From NCBI RefSeq assembly GCF_015594545.1, contig NZ_JADIIO010000001.1, forward strand, positions 1,364,001 to 1,428,000: a stretch of 64,000 bases of DNA. The letters run 5' to 3'. The position numbers and the translations under genes are program-made. The first letter of the stretch is position 1. The number at the start of each line of letters is the position of its first letter. Origin of the DNA: Staphylococcus durrellii (GTDB taxonomy: Bacteria; Bacillota; Bacilli; Staphylococcales; Staphylococcaceae). Positions 50,471 to 60,410 of this stretch are shown here, in pieces. The notes under the pieces were generated by a model, which was not told where the DNA came from, searched no databases, and saw only the letters and a list, made by a program, of their open reading frames with translations.

Positions 50471-51467
50471 GTAATTGGCCTCCCATTTTTTTATATTGTT
50501 CAAGTGCCGCACCACTGTTAATTAATTCGTTCGCTTTTTCTACACCTGCTTTTATACTTTCAACCTGCTCAGATACATATAGTGCAATACCTGCATTCAA
50601 CACCACTACATCTCTTTTAGCTGATTGATCTTTATTATTTAATATATCAATCGTAATGGCTAAATTTTCTTCAGCATTTCCACCTGTTAGTTGTTCATTT
50701 TCTGCATAGTCTAAATCTAAATCTTGAGCATTTAATGTATAATTTTTAATCATACCCTCTGTGATTTCATAAATAATATTATCTCCTGATAATGTAGCTT
50801 CATCCATACCATTTGCACCGTGTAAGACGATTGCTCTTTTTCTTCCTAAATCCGCTAAGGTTTGCGCAATCTTATCAAGTTTCGTGGCGTCATAGACACC
50901 CATTACTTGATAATCTAATTTAAATGGATTTATCAACGGGCCTGTTATATTAAAAATTGTTGGCATCGCAATCATTTTTCTAATGGGTTGAATATTTTTC
51001 ATAATCGGATACGTTTCCGTCGCACTTAGAAATGCTAATCCTTTTTTATCTATATAATTTGCTGTCTCGTCGACACTTTGTGTTTTAATATTCATCGCAT
51101 TTAGCAAGTCTGTACTACCAGAAGATGAAGTGACGCTTTTATTACCATGTTTAATTACTGGTACACCAGCACTTGCAACAACAAAAGATACTGTAGTAGA
51201 TATATTAAAACTATTAGATCTATCTCCTCCGGTACCACATACACATATGCTACCTTCATATTGAGGTTGATTGTCATACATACTATCTATTAAACTTCTC
51301 GAGATAAAAGTAAGCTCACTTTGTGTGAATTCCCTAGCAGAAAAACGTTGTAACATCTCTAACTTTTTCTCGTTAGAAGTATCATCAGCAATTAGTAATT
51401 GAATAAAATTAGTCATTTCATTTTGATTTAGCGGGTGTTGCTGTTGTAGTTTTGTTAATAGTTTCAT
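50454..51467 (-). CDS. trpD: Anthranilate phosphoribosyltransferase
   Basis: It transfers phosphoribose from PRPP to anthranilate. 337 residues, with [19 protein letters not shown] and [17 protein letters not shown] as the PRPP/Mg and anthranilate signatures. The start lies 50 bases inside trpG, preceded by GGGGAGG, so the two are coupled. The frame and motif make this start consistent with other staphylococcal TrpD N-termini. Confidence 0.95.
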   Translation of the reverse strand: MKLLTKLQQQHPLNQNEMTNFIQLLIADDTSNEKKLEMLQRFSAREFTQSELTFISRSLIDSMYDNQPQYEGSICVCGTGGDRSNSFNISTTVSFVVASAGVPVIKHGNKSVTSSSGSTDLLNAMNIKTQSVDETANYIDKKGLAFLSATETYPIMKNIQPIRKMIAMPTIFNITGPLINPFKLDYQVMGVYDATKLDKIAQTLADLGRKRAIVLHGANGMDEATLSGDNIIYEITEGMIKNYTLNAQDLDLDYAENEQLTGGNAEENLAITIDILNNKDQSAKRDVVVLNAGIALYVSEQVESIKAGVEKANELINSGAALEQYKKMGGQLHDYSR

Positions 51468-52032
51468 CTCGGTTGACCTCCCCTGCTATAGTTAAGAAGT
51501 TTTTAATAATATCTTCACCAAATACCGAAGCAAATGATTCGGGATGGTATTGGATGCCATAATGTTTATTTGTACGATGTTCAAATGACTGTATACAATC
51601 CGGTGTTTCACCTGTAATGATTAATTCGCTTGGTAAAGATTGTGGGTCACTCACTAATGAATGGTAACGCATAATATTAGAATATTCTGACACTCCGGCA
51701 TATAAGTTAGTATTTTTAATGATTTTCATGCGATCAACTTTTCCATGTTTTATTTCTTCGCCTTGAATAACCTTTCCCCCGTAATAGCACGTTAATGCTT
51801 GTGCCCCTAAACAAACGCCCAAAATGGGTTTGTATTTATAATGTTCTATAATATTTAATAAGTGGTTATTATCTAGTGGATGTCCTGGCCCTGGTGAAAT
51901 AATCACTGCTGTTACATTTAAGTTATAAACATCTGCGTCATCAGGGTATTTCACGATGACTTCATTTTGTTTTGCTATAATATCAACTAAGTTATAAGTA
52001 AAAGAATCATAATTATCAACTACTAAAATCAT
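51418..52032 (-). CDS. trpG: Anthranilate synthase glutaminase subunit
   Basis: The class I glutamine amidotransferase that supplies ammonia to TrpE. 204 residues. The catalytic triad is Cys in GVCLGAQAL and His/Glu in [10 protein letters not shown]; the oxyanion strand is IISPGPGHP. The last ~16 residues ([13 protein letters not shown]) extend past the domain because the gene overlaps trpD by 50 bases. It overlaps trpE by 4 bases. Confidence 0.95.
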   Translation of the reverse strand: MILVVDNYDSFTYNLVDIIAKQNEVIVKYPDDADVYNLNVTAVIISPGPGHPLDNNHLLNIIEHYKYKPILGVCLGAQALTCYYGGKVIQGEEIKHGKVDRMKIIKNTNLYAGVSEYSNIMRYHSLVSDPQSLPSELIITGETPDCIQSFEHRTNKHYGIQYHPESFASVFGEDIIKNFLTIAGEVNRDETINKTTTATPAKSK

Positions 52033-53435
52033 GGCGATACCTCCAATAAACTTTTTGCTTTTAATTTAGTTTCTGCTAATTCTTTGTCTGGCGTTGAATC
52101 ATAAACGACACCACAACCTGCTTGAACATTAACATATTCGTCATCAATCATCATTGTTCTAATAGCTAACGCAAAATCTAAATCGTGATTGCAGTTAATA
52201 TAACCAATACCACCACTATATACTCCTCTTTTTTCTGGTTGTACTTCGTATATTCTTTGTATTGCTCTTAATTTTGGTGCTCCCGATACTGTACCGGTTG
52301 GTAGTAAGCTTGCGACAACTGACATTGGTGAATAGTTATCTTTTAATTTCCCCGTCACTTCACTGACGATATGCATAACATGTTCATAACGTTCAATTGC
52401 CATTAATTTTCTTATTTCTGAAGTACCTGCTAAGCTCACTCTATGAATATCATTTCTACCTAAATCTACTAACATACTATGTTCACTTAATTCTTTTTCA
52501 TCTTTTATTAATAACTGTTCATTTTCAACGTCTTCCTCCTTCGTCGCTCCACGTTTAATTGTTCCAGCTATAGGATTTGTAATCACTGTATCTCCGTGTA
52601 CCTTAACAAAGCTTTCAGGAGAACTTCCTACAATAATTGGATCTTCCATATTAATGAAATACATATAAGGACTAGGGTTTTGACGTTTTAGCTTTTGATA
52701 CATTTGATATGCTAGCCTTTGTAACTGATGCTCAAAATGATGTTTGTAACTGTAAATAATCGATGGTACAACTTGGAACATATCGCCTTGTTGAATTAAT
52801 GTTTTTAAATAAGCAACGGTATCCTTAAAAGATTGTTCAGTCATGTTAGTTTCGATTGTTTTATCTTGTTGTTCAAAATTTATTGTTTCAGGATAAATTG
52901 ATAATTCTTTTAATTCAGCAATTCTATGATTTATATTTTCTTCCATTTCATCCGCACTACGGTTTGAAAATAGATTGGATGCTACTACATATAAATATTC
53001 TTTATAATGATCAAAAATGTATACATCTTCTACCATGTAAAAATGAGCATCGTGTTGTTGGTGATCTTGCAATGCGATTTGTTGTAAAATTGGGAATTCG
53101 TGTCTTACTAAGTCAAAACTACAAGAGCCAACAAAGCCAGAAACAAATGGAATATCTTGTAACTCTTCATCTTCAACGTCTGCTTTATATTGATCTATAT
53201 AGTCTTTCATTTTTGCGTATGGTTGTTCATTTTCCACTACTTTATTATCTTTAGTTTGAATATTCAGTGTGTCATTATCTAAAGTTAATGAACCATAAGT
53301 ATCGAAAATCACAAATGAATAACGACCTTTAAGTTGTGATTGATCTGCACTCTCTAAGATAATTTTTTTGTCTCTTAAACGGGCAAAAGCTTCCGGCGTA
53401 ACTTCTGCGTTTAACTTTTTAAATTTGATTTGCAT
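52029..53435 (-). CDS. trpE: Anthranilate synthase component I
   Basis: It converts chorismate plus ammonia to anthranilate, the first committed step. 468 residues. The chorismate-binding half has NPIAGTIKRGATKEEDVENE, MLVDLGRNDI, TGTVSGAPKLRAI and VQAGCGVVYDS. The feedback motif for tryptophan would be in the N-terminal half near ESADQSQLKGRYSFV. It is the first gene of the operon behind two T-box leaders, with AGGAGGG before the ATG. Confidence 0.96.
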   Translation of the reverse strand: MQIKFKKLNAEVTPEAFARLRDKKIILESADQSQLKGRYSFVIFDTYGSLTLDNDTLNIQTKDNKVVENEQPYAKMKDYIDQYKADVEDEELQDIPFVSGFVGSCSFDLVRHEFPILQQIALQDHQQHDAHFYMVEDVYIFDHYKEYLYVVASNLFSNRSADEMEENINHRIAELKELSIYPETINFEQQDKTIETNMTEQSFKDTVAYLKTLIQQGDMFQVVPSIIYSYKHHFEHQLQRLAYQMYQKLKRQNPSPYMYFINMEDPIIVGSSPESFVKVHGDTVITNPIAGTIKRGATKEEDVENEQLLIKDEKELSEHSMLVDLGRNDIHRVSLAGTSEIRKLMAIERYEHVMHIVSEVTGKLKDNYSPMSVVASLLPTGTVSGAPKLRAIQRIYEVQPEKRGVYSGGIGYINCNHDLDFALAIRTMMIDDEYVNVQAGCGVVYDSTPDKELAETKLKAKSLLEVSP

Positions 53436-53452
53436 TATCTTTCCCTCCTAAT

Positions 53453-53660
53453 AAAAAACGCCAACATCCTTAACTTTCGTAAGGACGCTGACGCGCGGTG
53501 CCACCTGTATTAGTTTGAGACTATAAATCTCAAACTCTCTCATCATCAATATTCAACTGTACTTCAACAAAACCCAATTTCGAATCATATGAGTGTTAGT
53601 TTCCATCAACCACTAACTTTCTGAAAGCTACTCGATATAATCTACTTCATTTTGTCTGCT
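53453..53660 (-). ncRNA. Trp T-box leader 1 (proximal to trpE)
   Basis: On the minus strand: stem I with GAGTAGC, a GTTAGTGGTTGATGGAAACTAAC apical arm, a specifier loop reading CGAAATTGGG (UGG, Trp codon), then the T-box GGTGGCACCGCG (53493-53505). The terminator at 53459-53493 is ATCC/GGAT-rich with a TTTTTT tail. Uncharged tRNA-Trp should stabilise the antiterminator and turn on the operon. Confidence 0.88.
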
Positions 53661-53698
53661 TATTACTTATTTTTAATTTTTATTTATTAATATAAAAA

Positions 53699-53907
53699 GA
53701 CACCACAACAAACGCATTTCTGTAAGGACGCGTTACCGTGGTGCCACCTTAGTTAACAATAATTGTTTACTTTAATTTATGAAGTTGCATTTAAAAGCCC
53801 AATTCGTCACATAAGTTGTGCTAATTTCCATCAGCCATTAGCTTTCTTTGTACTACAAATTTATGTGCTACTCATTTCTTCTAAATATCTTACTATAAAT
53901 GTAATTA
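53699..53907 (-). ncRNA. Trp T-box leader 2 (distal)
   Basis: A second complete T-box upstream of the first. It has AGAAGAAATGAGTAGCAC as the start of stem I, GCTAATGGCTGATGGAAATTAGC as the distal arm, a specifier loop CGAATTGGG (UGG), the T-box GGTGGCACCACGG (53738-53752) and a terminator at 53699-53741 ending in TTTTTA. Two tandem copies act in series, so both must read through. Confidence 0.88.
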
Positions 53908-53913
53908 ACTAGC

Positions 53914-53942
53914 ATGATAAACCGATTATTTTTATTTGTCAA
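53914..53942 (-). promoter_or_regulatory. Promoter of the trp operon
   Basis: On the minus strand: -35 TTGACA (53937-53942), a 17-nt spacer and -10 TATCAT (53914-53919). The start is near 53907, just ahead of T-box 2. It lies within about 12 bases of the upstream gene's stop codon. Confidence 0.8.
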
Positions 53943-53953
53943 TTATAAATCTA

Positions 53954-54991
53954 TTATTTCTTTATCGGCGATAGACAATATGCGTACAATAATTGAGCTG
54001 TAGCTTCTAATGATTCTATGTGTGTGCGTTCCATTGCATGGGAAGATTCTATGCCTGCCCCAAATAAACCGTGTTTAATATTTGCGCCTGCTCTTAACGC
54101 TGCTGATGCATCTGAATTATAGTATGGATAAATGTCCACTTTGTAAGGTATGTCGTTTATTTTACATAAATTAACAAGATGTTCACGTAAATCTTTATGA
54201 TAAGGACCTGAACTATCTTTAGCACAAATTGATACCGTATATTCATCTGAAGTTTGGCCGTCACCTAATGCTCCCATATCAAAGGCGATATATTCAACAA
54301 TTTCATCGGCTATTGATGCATTAGCACCATAGCCAATTTCCTCATTATTTGAAATATAGAATTGTGTCGTGTGTGGCAATGTAATGTTTTCATTTTTAAG
54401 TTTCGTTAACAACTCCATTATCATAGCTACACTAGCTTTATCGTCTAAATGACGCGATTTAATATAGCCTGATTTCGTAACGACTGTACGTGGATCAAAA
54501 CATACAAAATCCCCCACTGCTATTCCTAAATCTTCTGTGTCTGCAGTAGTATTAACCTTTTCGTCTAGACGCACTTCCATATGTTCTGCGTCTCTTGGGA
54601 TTTCATTATTATTGCTATATACGTGTACACTCGTCTCATGTAAACATATAGTACCGGTATATGTTTGGCCAGAACTCGTTTCTATTTCACAATATTCGCC
54701 TTCGATAGCATTAAAATGGAATCCGCCTATCAAACTTAATGCTAATCTGCCATCCTCTTTTATCTCTTTGACCATGGCACCTAATGTGTCAACATGCGCC
54801 GTGATACAACGTTGGTTGTGCTTATCATTACCATTTACCGTAATAATTAACGCGCCTTTATTCGTTATTTTGGTTTCATAGCCTAGTTCTTGTGCGTGTG
54901 TAGCAACATACTCGATCGCATCTTGTGCGTTCCCCGATGGACTATTAATTCGAGTTAATTGTGATATAGTTTCAAAAATTGAATTCGTCAT
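53954..54991 (-). CDS. M42 family glutamyl aminopeptidase
   Basis: A 345-residue cobalt/zinc aminopeptidase of family M42 (PepA/YsdC-like). Metal ligands appear in order: CITAHVDTLGAMV, SRHLDDKASVAMI, SNNEEIGYGA, AFDMGALGD and the C-terminal IESSHAMERTHI. M42 enzymes form hollow tetrahedral dodecamers that degrade short peptides. It ends 12 bases before the trp promoter and has no terminator in between, so some read-through is possible. Confidence 0.92.
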   Translation of the reverse strand: MTNSIFETISQLTRINSPSGNAQDAIEYVATHAQELGYETKITNKGALIITVNGNDKHNQRCITAHVDTLGAMVKEIKEDGRLALSLIGGFHFNAIEGEYCEIETSSGQTYTGTICLHETSVHVYSNNNEIPRDAEHMEVRLDEKVNTTADTEDLGIAVGDFVCFDPRTVVTKSGYIKSRHLDDKASVAMIMELLTKLKNENITLPHTTQFYISNNEEIGYGANASIADEIVEYIAFDMGALGDGQTSDEYTVSICAKDSSGPYHKDLREHLVNLCKINDIPYKVDIYPYYNSDASAALRAGANIKHGLFGAGIESSHAMERTHIESLEATAQLLYAYCLSPIKK

Positions 54992-55122
54992 TTCACATAT
55001 CCCCCTTTATTTATAGTTTTATTTTAACTTTTTAACGATTAAATTGATACATATTGCATATTCAAAGCTGCTACTATACACTATTATTATTCTGAAAACT
55101 TAGATAGAGGTGCTTCGACATT

Positions 55123-56214
55123 ATGAAACACATACTTTTTGTAGGATTAGGCCTTATTGGTGGTAGCTTAGCTAGCAATTTACGTTACTACCATAACGAT
55201 ATTGAGATTTCAGCTTTTGATGCAGATACTTCTCAATTAGATAAAGCATTATCTATTGGCATTATCGACCATCAAGCTACCGATTATCAAGCCAGTGTAG
55301 AACAAGCTGATATTATTATTTATGCAACACCCGTCCAACAAACAATTAAATATTTACAAGAATTACCCAATTTTAATACTAAACACGGCGTTATTGTAAC
55401 TGATACAGGCAGTACCAAATCGACAATTCAACAATATGAAACATATTTATTAGAACATCATATTCATTTAATAAGTGGACATCCTATGGCTGGTAGTCAT
55501 AAATCTGGCGTTTTAAATGCTAAAAAGCATTTATTTGAAAATGCTTTTTATATTTTAGTGCACAATGAAGCGGCAAACGATGAAGCGGCAACGACAATTC
55601 AACAATTATTGTCTACGACAGACGCTAAATTTATTTCTACTAATGCTGAAGAACATGATTTTGTTACTGGAATTGTAAGCCATGTGCCACACATTATCGC
55701 ATCTTCTTTAGTTCACTTAAATGCCAATCATATTTCCGATTCGACTTTGGTTAAAACTTTAGCAGCTGGTGGTTTCCGCGATATTACTAGAATTGCTAGT
55801 AGTAATCCGGTTATGTGGCGTGACATTACGATAGAAAATAAAGCAACGATTCTTAAACTAATGAAAGAATGGACAAATCAAATGTCTAGCATTATTGCGC
55901 TGATAGAACAAGATAATCCAGCAGCTTTATATGATTTCTTTAATGATGCAAAATTATACAGAGATGAATTACCCCTTAAATCACAGGGTGCGCTATCTAT
56001 CGAGTATGATTTATATGTTGATATTCCAGATAAACCGGGTATGATAAGCCAAGTTACAAGTATCTTAAGTTTACATAATATTTCTATAAGCAACATTAGA
56101 ATATTAGAAGTTCGCGAAGATATTTATGGCGCATTACGTGTGAGTTTTAAAAGCCCCGAAGATAGAAAGAAAGGCGCAGAAGCTTTAAGCGAATTTGACA
56201 CTTATATCGCTTAA
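55123..56214 (+). CDS. tyrA: Prephenate dehydrogenase
   Basis: It oxidises prephenate to 4-hydroxyphenylpyruvate for tyrosine. 363 residues. The NAD loop is [19 protein letters not shown] and [12 protein letters not shown] are substrate/cofactor signatures. A C-terminal ACT domain (about 295-363, [20 protein letters not shown]) is the expected tyrosine-sensing part. The length is that of S. aureus TyrA. It is divergent from the M42 peptidase and the trp genes, with its own start behind AGAGGTG. Confidence 0.96.
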   Translation: MKHILFVGLGLIGGSLASNLRYYHNDIEISAFDADTSQLDKALSIGIIDHQATDYQASVEQADIIIYATPVQQTIKYLQELPNFNTKHGVIVTDTGSTKSTIQQYETYLLEHHIHLISGHPMAGSHKSGVLNAKKHLFENAFYILVHNEAANDEAATTIQQLLSTTDAKFISTNAEEHDFVTGIVSHVPHIIASSLVHLNANHISDSTLVKTLAAGGFRDITRIASSNPVMWRDITIENKATILKLMKEWTNQMSSIIALIEQDNPAALYDFFNDAKLYRDELPLKSQGALSIEYDLYVDIPDKPGMISQVTSILSLHNISISNIRILEVREDIYGALRVSFKSPEDRKKGAEALSEFDTYIA

Positions 56215-56265
56215 GAACGCATCTCATTAATAATTAAATGGGCTTAAATGATTTCGTCGTTATTC

Positions 56266-56305
56266 GAGACTGAGATATCTTTTAGATATCTCAGTCTCTT
56301 TTATT
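56266..56305. terminator. Bidirectional terminator between tyrA and ogt
   Basis: A perfect 15-bp stem (GAGACTGAGATATCT with its complement), a 3-base loop and T tract on the plus strand. It lies at the convergent ends of the two genes. Confidence 0.92.
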
Positions 56306-56801
56306 TTTTAGCACTTTCAAATGAAAGCAATCTTTTCTTCATTTCATTGCCGCCTCTATAACCGCGTAATTGACCATCTGCCCCTATAACGCGATGGCAT
56401 GGTATGATAACCAATAAAGGATTTTTAGCAATTGCTGTGGATACGGCTCTAACTGCACTTGGTTTGCCTATCGATTCTGCAATCTCACTATATGTTCTAG
56501 TTTCTCCATAAGGAATGTTTAACAATTCTGCCCATACTTGTTGTTGAAACTTAGTGTAGGAATAATCCATATCCAACCTTAAATCGAACGCTTCCCTTGT
56601 ACCATTAAAATATTGCCTTAATTCTCGTAAGTAAGTTGTTAAATACGCTTCGTCTTCTTCGACGTTTACTTCTTCCTGAAAAAATTGGCTTAATTCATCT
56701 TTTTCGTCTTTGGTACTAATAAAACTTAAACCACGTTCTGTCGCGTAAATTTTTATGAAATTGCTATTAAAGTACATTTTCGCAGTGTAAAATTTCTTCA
56801 C
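56301..56801 (-). CDS. ogt: Methylated-DNA--protein-cysteine methyltransferase
   Basis: A 166-residue suicide enzyme that removes O6-methylguanine lesions. The acceptor cysteine is Cys135 in IIPCHRVIG. The DNA-binding helix region is RTYSEIAESIGKPSAVRAVSTAIAKNP, with the arginine finger in PSAVRAV. The N-terminal ~80 residues are the Ogt-type ribonuclease-like domain. It is divergent from adaA, with 134 bases between, so the two form a DNA alkylation repair pair. Confidence 0.95.
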   Translation of the reverse strand: MKKFYTAKMYFNSNFIKIYATERGLSFISTKDEKDELSQFFQEEVNVEEDEAYLTTYLRELRQYFNGTREAFDLRLDMDYSYTKFQQQVWAELLNIPYGETRTYSEIAESIGKPSAVRAVSTAIAKNPLLVIIPCHRVIGADGQLRGYRGGNEMKKRLLSFESAKK

Positions 56802-56935
56802 CCGATCCTCTCCCCTCTCTATAGTTACTAAATATTAACATTATTAGTTTCAAAACTCATCAATATCAATAACTTTAGCAATTAAAGAGCAAGATTAGAC
56901 TATTTTTTATGTTACAATTTTTGTGAGGTGATACT

Positions 56936-57496
56936 ATGGGCAAACTTAATCTTACACAAACAAGATGGGATGACATTAAAAATAATAATAGAAATGCCGA
57001 TGATCAATTTATCTATGCAGTTAACTCTACGTTGATTTTCTGTAAGCCATCATGTACAGCTAAACTGGCCGCTAAAAAAAATGTAACATTATTTAGTAAC
57101 TATATTGATGCTATGATAGCTGGCTATAGACCTTGCAAAAAATGCAATCCAACCGGACAATTTACGGACAAAGAAGAATGGTGTATACAAATCAAAAATT
57201 ACATTGCACATTACTATCAAGAAACTTTGACGTTGCAAAGTATCGCTAGCCATTGTCATGGTTCTATATACCATTTATCTAGAATATTTAAAGAGGTAGA
57301 GGGGATGACAATAATAGATTATCTCCACCTTACTAGAACTGCTGAAGCTAAAAAATTATTGTTAGATCAAACACTTAGTTTAGATAATATTGCGCTAGCC
57401 ATTGGTTATAAATCATCCTCTCAATTTATCAAAAAATTTAAACTTCACTTTCAAATAACGCCTCATAAATATCGTCAACAACTTCCGACATTCTAA
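56936..57496 (+). CDS. adaA: AdaA-like methylphosphotriester methyltransferase/regulator
   Basis: A 186-residue protein with an N-terminal Ada zinc domain whose four cysteines are Cys36, Cys40, Cys67 and Cys70 (FCKPSC...RPCKKC). A C-terminal AraC-type double helix-turn-helix follows (SIASHCHGSIYHLSRIFKEVEG and IALAIGYKSSSQFIKKFK). In Bacillus, AdaA takes methyl groups from phosphotriesters and then activates alkylation repair genes. The divergent ogt is the likely target. The start has GAGGTG 8 bases upstream. Confidence 0.93.
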   Translation: MGKLNLTQTRWDDIKNNNRNADDQFIYAVNSTLIFCKPSCTAKLAAKKNVTLFSNYIDAMIAGYRPCKKCNPTGQFTDKEEWCIQIKNYIAHYYQETLTLQSIASHCHGSIYHLSRIFKEVEGMTIIDYLHLTRTAEAKKLLLDQTLSLDNIALAIGYKSSSQFIKKFKLHFQITPHKYRQQLPTF

Positions 57497-57538
57497 AATT
57501 GCCACGTGCATGACTCGAACTTGCCATATTTATCGTTA

Positions 57539-58801
57539 TTACATCTTATGACCAGCCATAAGGCCTAAACGGCCGTGTTTAGTTCCAGCATCAGTATATG
57601 ATACTGCCCTTGAAACAATGCCTTTACCGTATTTATTATGCAAACGATCGACTGTTTTAGCTAAATTTTCAGTTCTTCTACGTTCGTATTCATCAATAAA
57701 TAAATCTAATTGTCTATTTCGCTCATCTACAAAATTTGTTAGAGAAATGCTCAAGGTACGGTACAACGCTGATTTATCACATAGATCATTTGCAAATTTT
57801 TCGACGACGTCAATAATATCATTTTCTAAGTTTGTCGGCGTACCTAATGTATATTGCTTACTTACACCACCATCGCCACTATAACCAAATGAAAAATGAA
57901 TTGTCCGTGCCAATTGATTGCGTGCTCTTACACGGCTTGCTACATCTTCTATCAATTCTTTCATAACTACTTTCGTTTCATCATATTTATAATCGCGCAT
58001 CAAAATCTGACTCTTACAAATTGACGGATTACAAGACTTATATTTTTCTCTAATTTTACTATGGTCAATACCATTCGCATGCAAGTGTAAATCAACGCCT
58101 ATAATCCCTAAATCTCTCTTTAAATATTGATAAGGAGTATTAGCTAACTCTCCGATTGAAAAAATACCTCTTTTATTTAATTTCTTTTCAGTTCGTTTAT
58201 TTATCCCCCAAAATTCGCTTAGTGGTTGTATCGGCCACAATTTATCCGGAACATCTTGATAGCGCCATTCTGCTATTTTATCCTCAGTGTGTTTTGCCTC
58301 AACATCCATTGCTACCTTGCTTAGTAAAACGTTCGAACCTACGCCAATTGTACAATCAATACCTGTCTCCGCCTTAATTTCCTTCTGTAATCTTTCACAA
58401 AATGAATGTATCGTCGTACTAAATCTATGATAACTATCGGTGACATCTATAAAAAACTCATCAATACTATATTGGTGTAAATCTTCAGGTGGTACATAAC
58501 GTAATGCAATTTGAGATATTTTCACCGAGACTTCTAAATACTTTCTCATACTTGGGTTAATAATATAAATATCATTGCGATGTGGAATTTCAAACAACCT
58601 TGACCCTGTTTTAATACCTAATGCCTTTAATGCAGGTGTAGCCGCTAAAACAACTGATCCTTGACGTTTTGTATCAGCGACGACTGCTAACTTAGTTTCA
58701 AGTGGATCCAATCCTTTTTGAAGACATGATACACTCGCAAAAAAACTCTTTTGGTCAACGCATAAAACATCTCTTTCTTCTAACAAATTATAATCATACA
58801 T
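57539..58801 (-). CDS. Y-family DNA polymerase (UvrX/YqjW, UmuC-like)
   Basis: A 420-residue Y-family translesion polymerase. The catalytic acids are in VLCVDQKSFFASVSCL and QYSIDEFFIDVTDSY. Helix-hairpin-helix residues lie in FWGINKRTEKKLNKRGIFSIGELA. The C-terminal little-finger part follows. It groups with UvrX/YqjW rather than DinB because of the long C-terminus and motif style. A LexA box in its promoter shows SOS control, as reported for the orthologue in S. aureus. Confidence 0.92.
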   Translation of the reverse strand: MYDYNLLEERDVLCVDQKSFFASVSCLQKGLDPLETKLAVVADTKRQGSVVLAATPALKALGIKTGSRLFEIPHRNDIYIINPSMRKYLEVSVKISQIALRYVPPEDLHQYSIDEFFIDVTDSYHRFSTTIHSFCERLQKEIKAETGIDCTIGVGSNVLLSKVAMDVEAKHTEDKIAEWRYQDVPDKLWPIQPLSEFWGINKRTEKKLNKRGIFSIGELANTPYQYLKRDLGIIGVDLHLHANGIDHSKIREKYKSCNPSICKSQILMRDYKYDETKVVMKELIEDVASRVRARNQLARTIHFSFGYSGDGGVSKQYTLGTPTNLENDIIDVVEKFANDLCDKSALYRTLSISLTNFVDERNRQLDLFIDEYERRRTENLAKTVDRLHNKYGKGIVSRAVSYTDAGTKHGRLGLMAGHKM

Positions 58802-58822
58802 ATAACTAACCTCCCATAAAAC

Positions 58823-58870
58823 AGAACGTGTGTTCGGTTAAATTATAAAATATTTCCTTCAATAAATCAA
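58823..58870 (-). promoter_or_regulatory. LexA (SOS) box and promoter of the Y-family polymerase
   Basis: On the minus strand: TTGATT, 17 nt, then TATAAT (58842-58847), then CGAACACACGTTCT (58823-58836). The last matches the Gram-positive LexA box CGAACNNNNGTTCG at all but one position. It sits directly after the -10, where LexA would block the start. Confidence 0.88.
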
Positions 58871-58900
58871 ATGAGATTTTACTAACAAATTAAAGTTAAT

Positions 58901-58938
58901 TATTATGAGGGTCATTTTATAAAATGACCCTCATAATA
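58901..58938. repeat. 38-bp perfect palindrome
   Basis: TATTATGAGGGTCATTTTA is followed immediately by its exact complement, with no spacer. It lies between the divergent polymerase and tautomerase genes and has no T tail, so it does not look like a usual terminator. Confidence 0.85.
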
Positions 58939-59038
58939 TAGATGTGAAGCGTTATTCAATATTGTGCTTATTTTTTATATTAAGTTCTAAACTATTTCGT
59001 GCTATACTTTGTTCAACTCAATAAAAGGAGGCTTTTAA

Positions 59039-59224
59039 ATGCCAATTGTAAACGTAAAATTATTAGAAGGCCGTTCTGATGAACAGCTTAAAGATTTAGT
59101 ATCAGAAGTAACTAATGCCGTAGAAAAAACGACAGGTGCAGACAAAAATGCTATTCATGTCATTATCGAGGAAATGAAATCAGCGCACTATGGCGTCGCT
59201 GGCGTCAGAAAGTCAGATCAATAA
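59039..59224 (+). CDS. 4-Oxalocrotonate tautomerase family protein
   Basis: A 61-residue tautomerase. After Met removal the catalytic Pro2 is exposed (MPIVNVKLLEGRSDEQLKDL), and the arginine in GRSDEQ is also conserved. The length is typical of 4-OT homohexamers. In staphylococci the substrate is unknown, because there is no catechol meta-cleavage pathway nearby. An AAAGGAGG ribosome binding site precedes it. Confidence 0.92.
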   Translation: MPIVNVKLLEGRSDEQLKDLVSEVTNAVEKTTGADKNAIHVIIEEMKSAHYGVAGVRKSDQ

Positions 59225-59251
59225 TCTTTCTGTATGCTACATATAATTGAA

Positions 59252-59292
59252 AAACCCGAGTTACAGTCGTAAGTACTGTAACTCGGGTTTGT
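59252..59292. terminator. Bidirectional terminator between the tautomerase and msrR
   Basis: A perfect 16-bp stem (AAACCCGAGTTACAGT with its complement) with a 7-base loop, between convergent genes. Confidence 0.93.
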
Positions 59293-59293
59293 T

Positions 59294-60271
59294 TTAATTA
59301 TCTAAAAATTTTTTCGCTGCTTTTTTATTCGTTGCTTTATCTATTTGTAACGCACTGCCATCCGTTGGAGATTGATAATCTTGATACGTATTTTGAAGAG
59401 GTAGTGTCTTAGATTCTACATCTTTATCACCACGTAAACCAAAATTCATACCTGATTGAATTAAAGCAGAATCAGGCATATTCGTATTCAAGTAACCTCT
59501 TAGAATACCAGCCACTTTTGGCAGTTTAGGTAACGTACCAGGACTAACTAATTGCTTCTTCAACGTCTGCATAACTTGCTGTTGACGTCGTACACGACCA
59601 AAGTCACCTTCAGCATCGTGTCTAAAACGAGCATAACCAAGTAATTCCTTACCATTTAATTTATGCTCACCTTTTTTCAATGACACACCAATGTTAGCCG
59701 ACATATTTTTTTCAACATCAATAGGTACACCATTAGGTTCTAGTTCATCAATCATTTTTTCGAAACCAGTAAAATCTAGAATCGCATAATATTCTGGATC
59801 GATATCTAAGTTCTTTTTCAATGTTTGCCTCAATAATTCTGGACCGCCAATAGAATAAGCTGAGTTAATCTTATGCTTACCATGACCAGGAATATCTGCG
59901 TAAATGTCACGCATAACAGACATCATCTTCATCTTTTTATGAATATAATCGTATTGTGCAATCATAATAGAGTCAGTTCTAGAAATACCACCTTGTTCTT
60001 TATCTGCACCAAGTACCATGATTGTAATCTTGCCATCATTTTTGGAAGCACCGTTAAATTTATGTTTCTTCAATGTTTTACCATGATTTTTGGCATATTG
60101 AATTCCAGAATTATAACCGTGTACTGCATAACCAATTAAAATGGCAAAGGCAATTACAACAATTATAATAATAAAAGGTAATTTTCTTATTTTCTTTTTT
60201 GTGCGCCTTGGTGGAGGCGTGTGCGATGTTTCTTCATTGCTTATCTCTGTCTTATGCTTATCTTCGCTCAT
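59294..60271 (-). CDS. msrR: MsrR, LytR-CpsA-Psr wall polymer ligase
   Basis: A 325-residue membrane-anchored LCP protein that attaches wall teichoic acid or other polymers to peptidoglycan. A basic cytoplasmic N-terminus ([12 protein letters not shown]) is followed by one span (about 32-50). The LCP domain has [47 protein letters not shown] and [23 protein letters not shown], including the catalytic arginines and acids. The place next to msrA matches S. aureus MsrR. Confidence 0.93.
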   Translation of the reverse strand: MSEDKHKTEISNEETSHTPPPRRTKKKIRKLPFIIIIVVIAFAILIGYAVHGYNSGIQYAKNHGKTLKKHKFNGASKNDGKITIMVLGADKEQGGISRTDSIMIAQYDYIHKKMKMMSVMRDIYADIPGHGKHKINSAYSIGGPELLRQTLKKNLDIDPEYYAILDFTGFEKMIDELEPNGVPIDVEKNMSANIGVSLKKGEHKLNGKELLGYARFRHDAEGDFGRVRRQQQVMQTLKKQLVSPGTLPKLPKVAGILRGYLNTNMPDSALIQSGMNFGLRGDKDVESKTLPLQNTYQDYQSPTDGSALQIDKATNKKAAKKFLDN

Positions 60272-60410
60272 ATATTATCAACCTTATATCTTCAAAATTA
60301 CGAATCTATGTACTATAATTAATATATATTAAAGTTATATAAATTTTGTGTAAAAATCAAGTACTTTCTAAATAAATCAGACTTAGGACCAATACGAAAG
60401 GATGTTAAAC

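Noticed and set aside
52856..53254. 132-codon plus-strand frame inside trpE
   Set aside because: It is antisense to trpE, rich in residues expected from reversed codons, and has no start signal.
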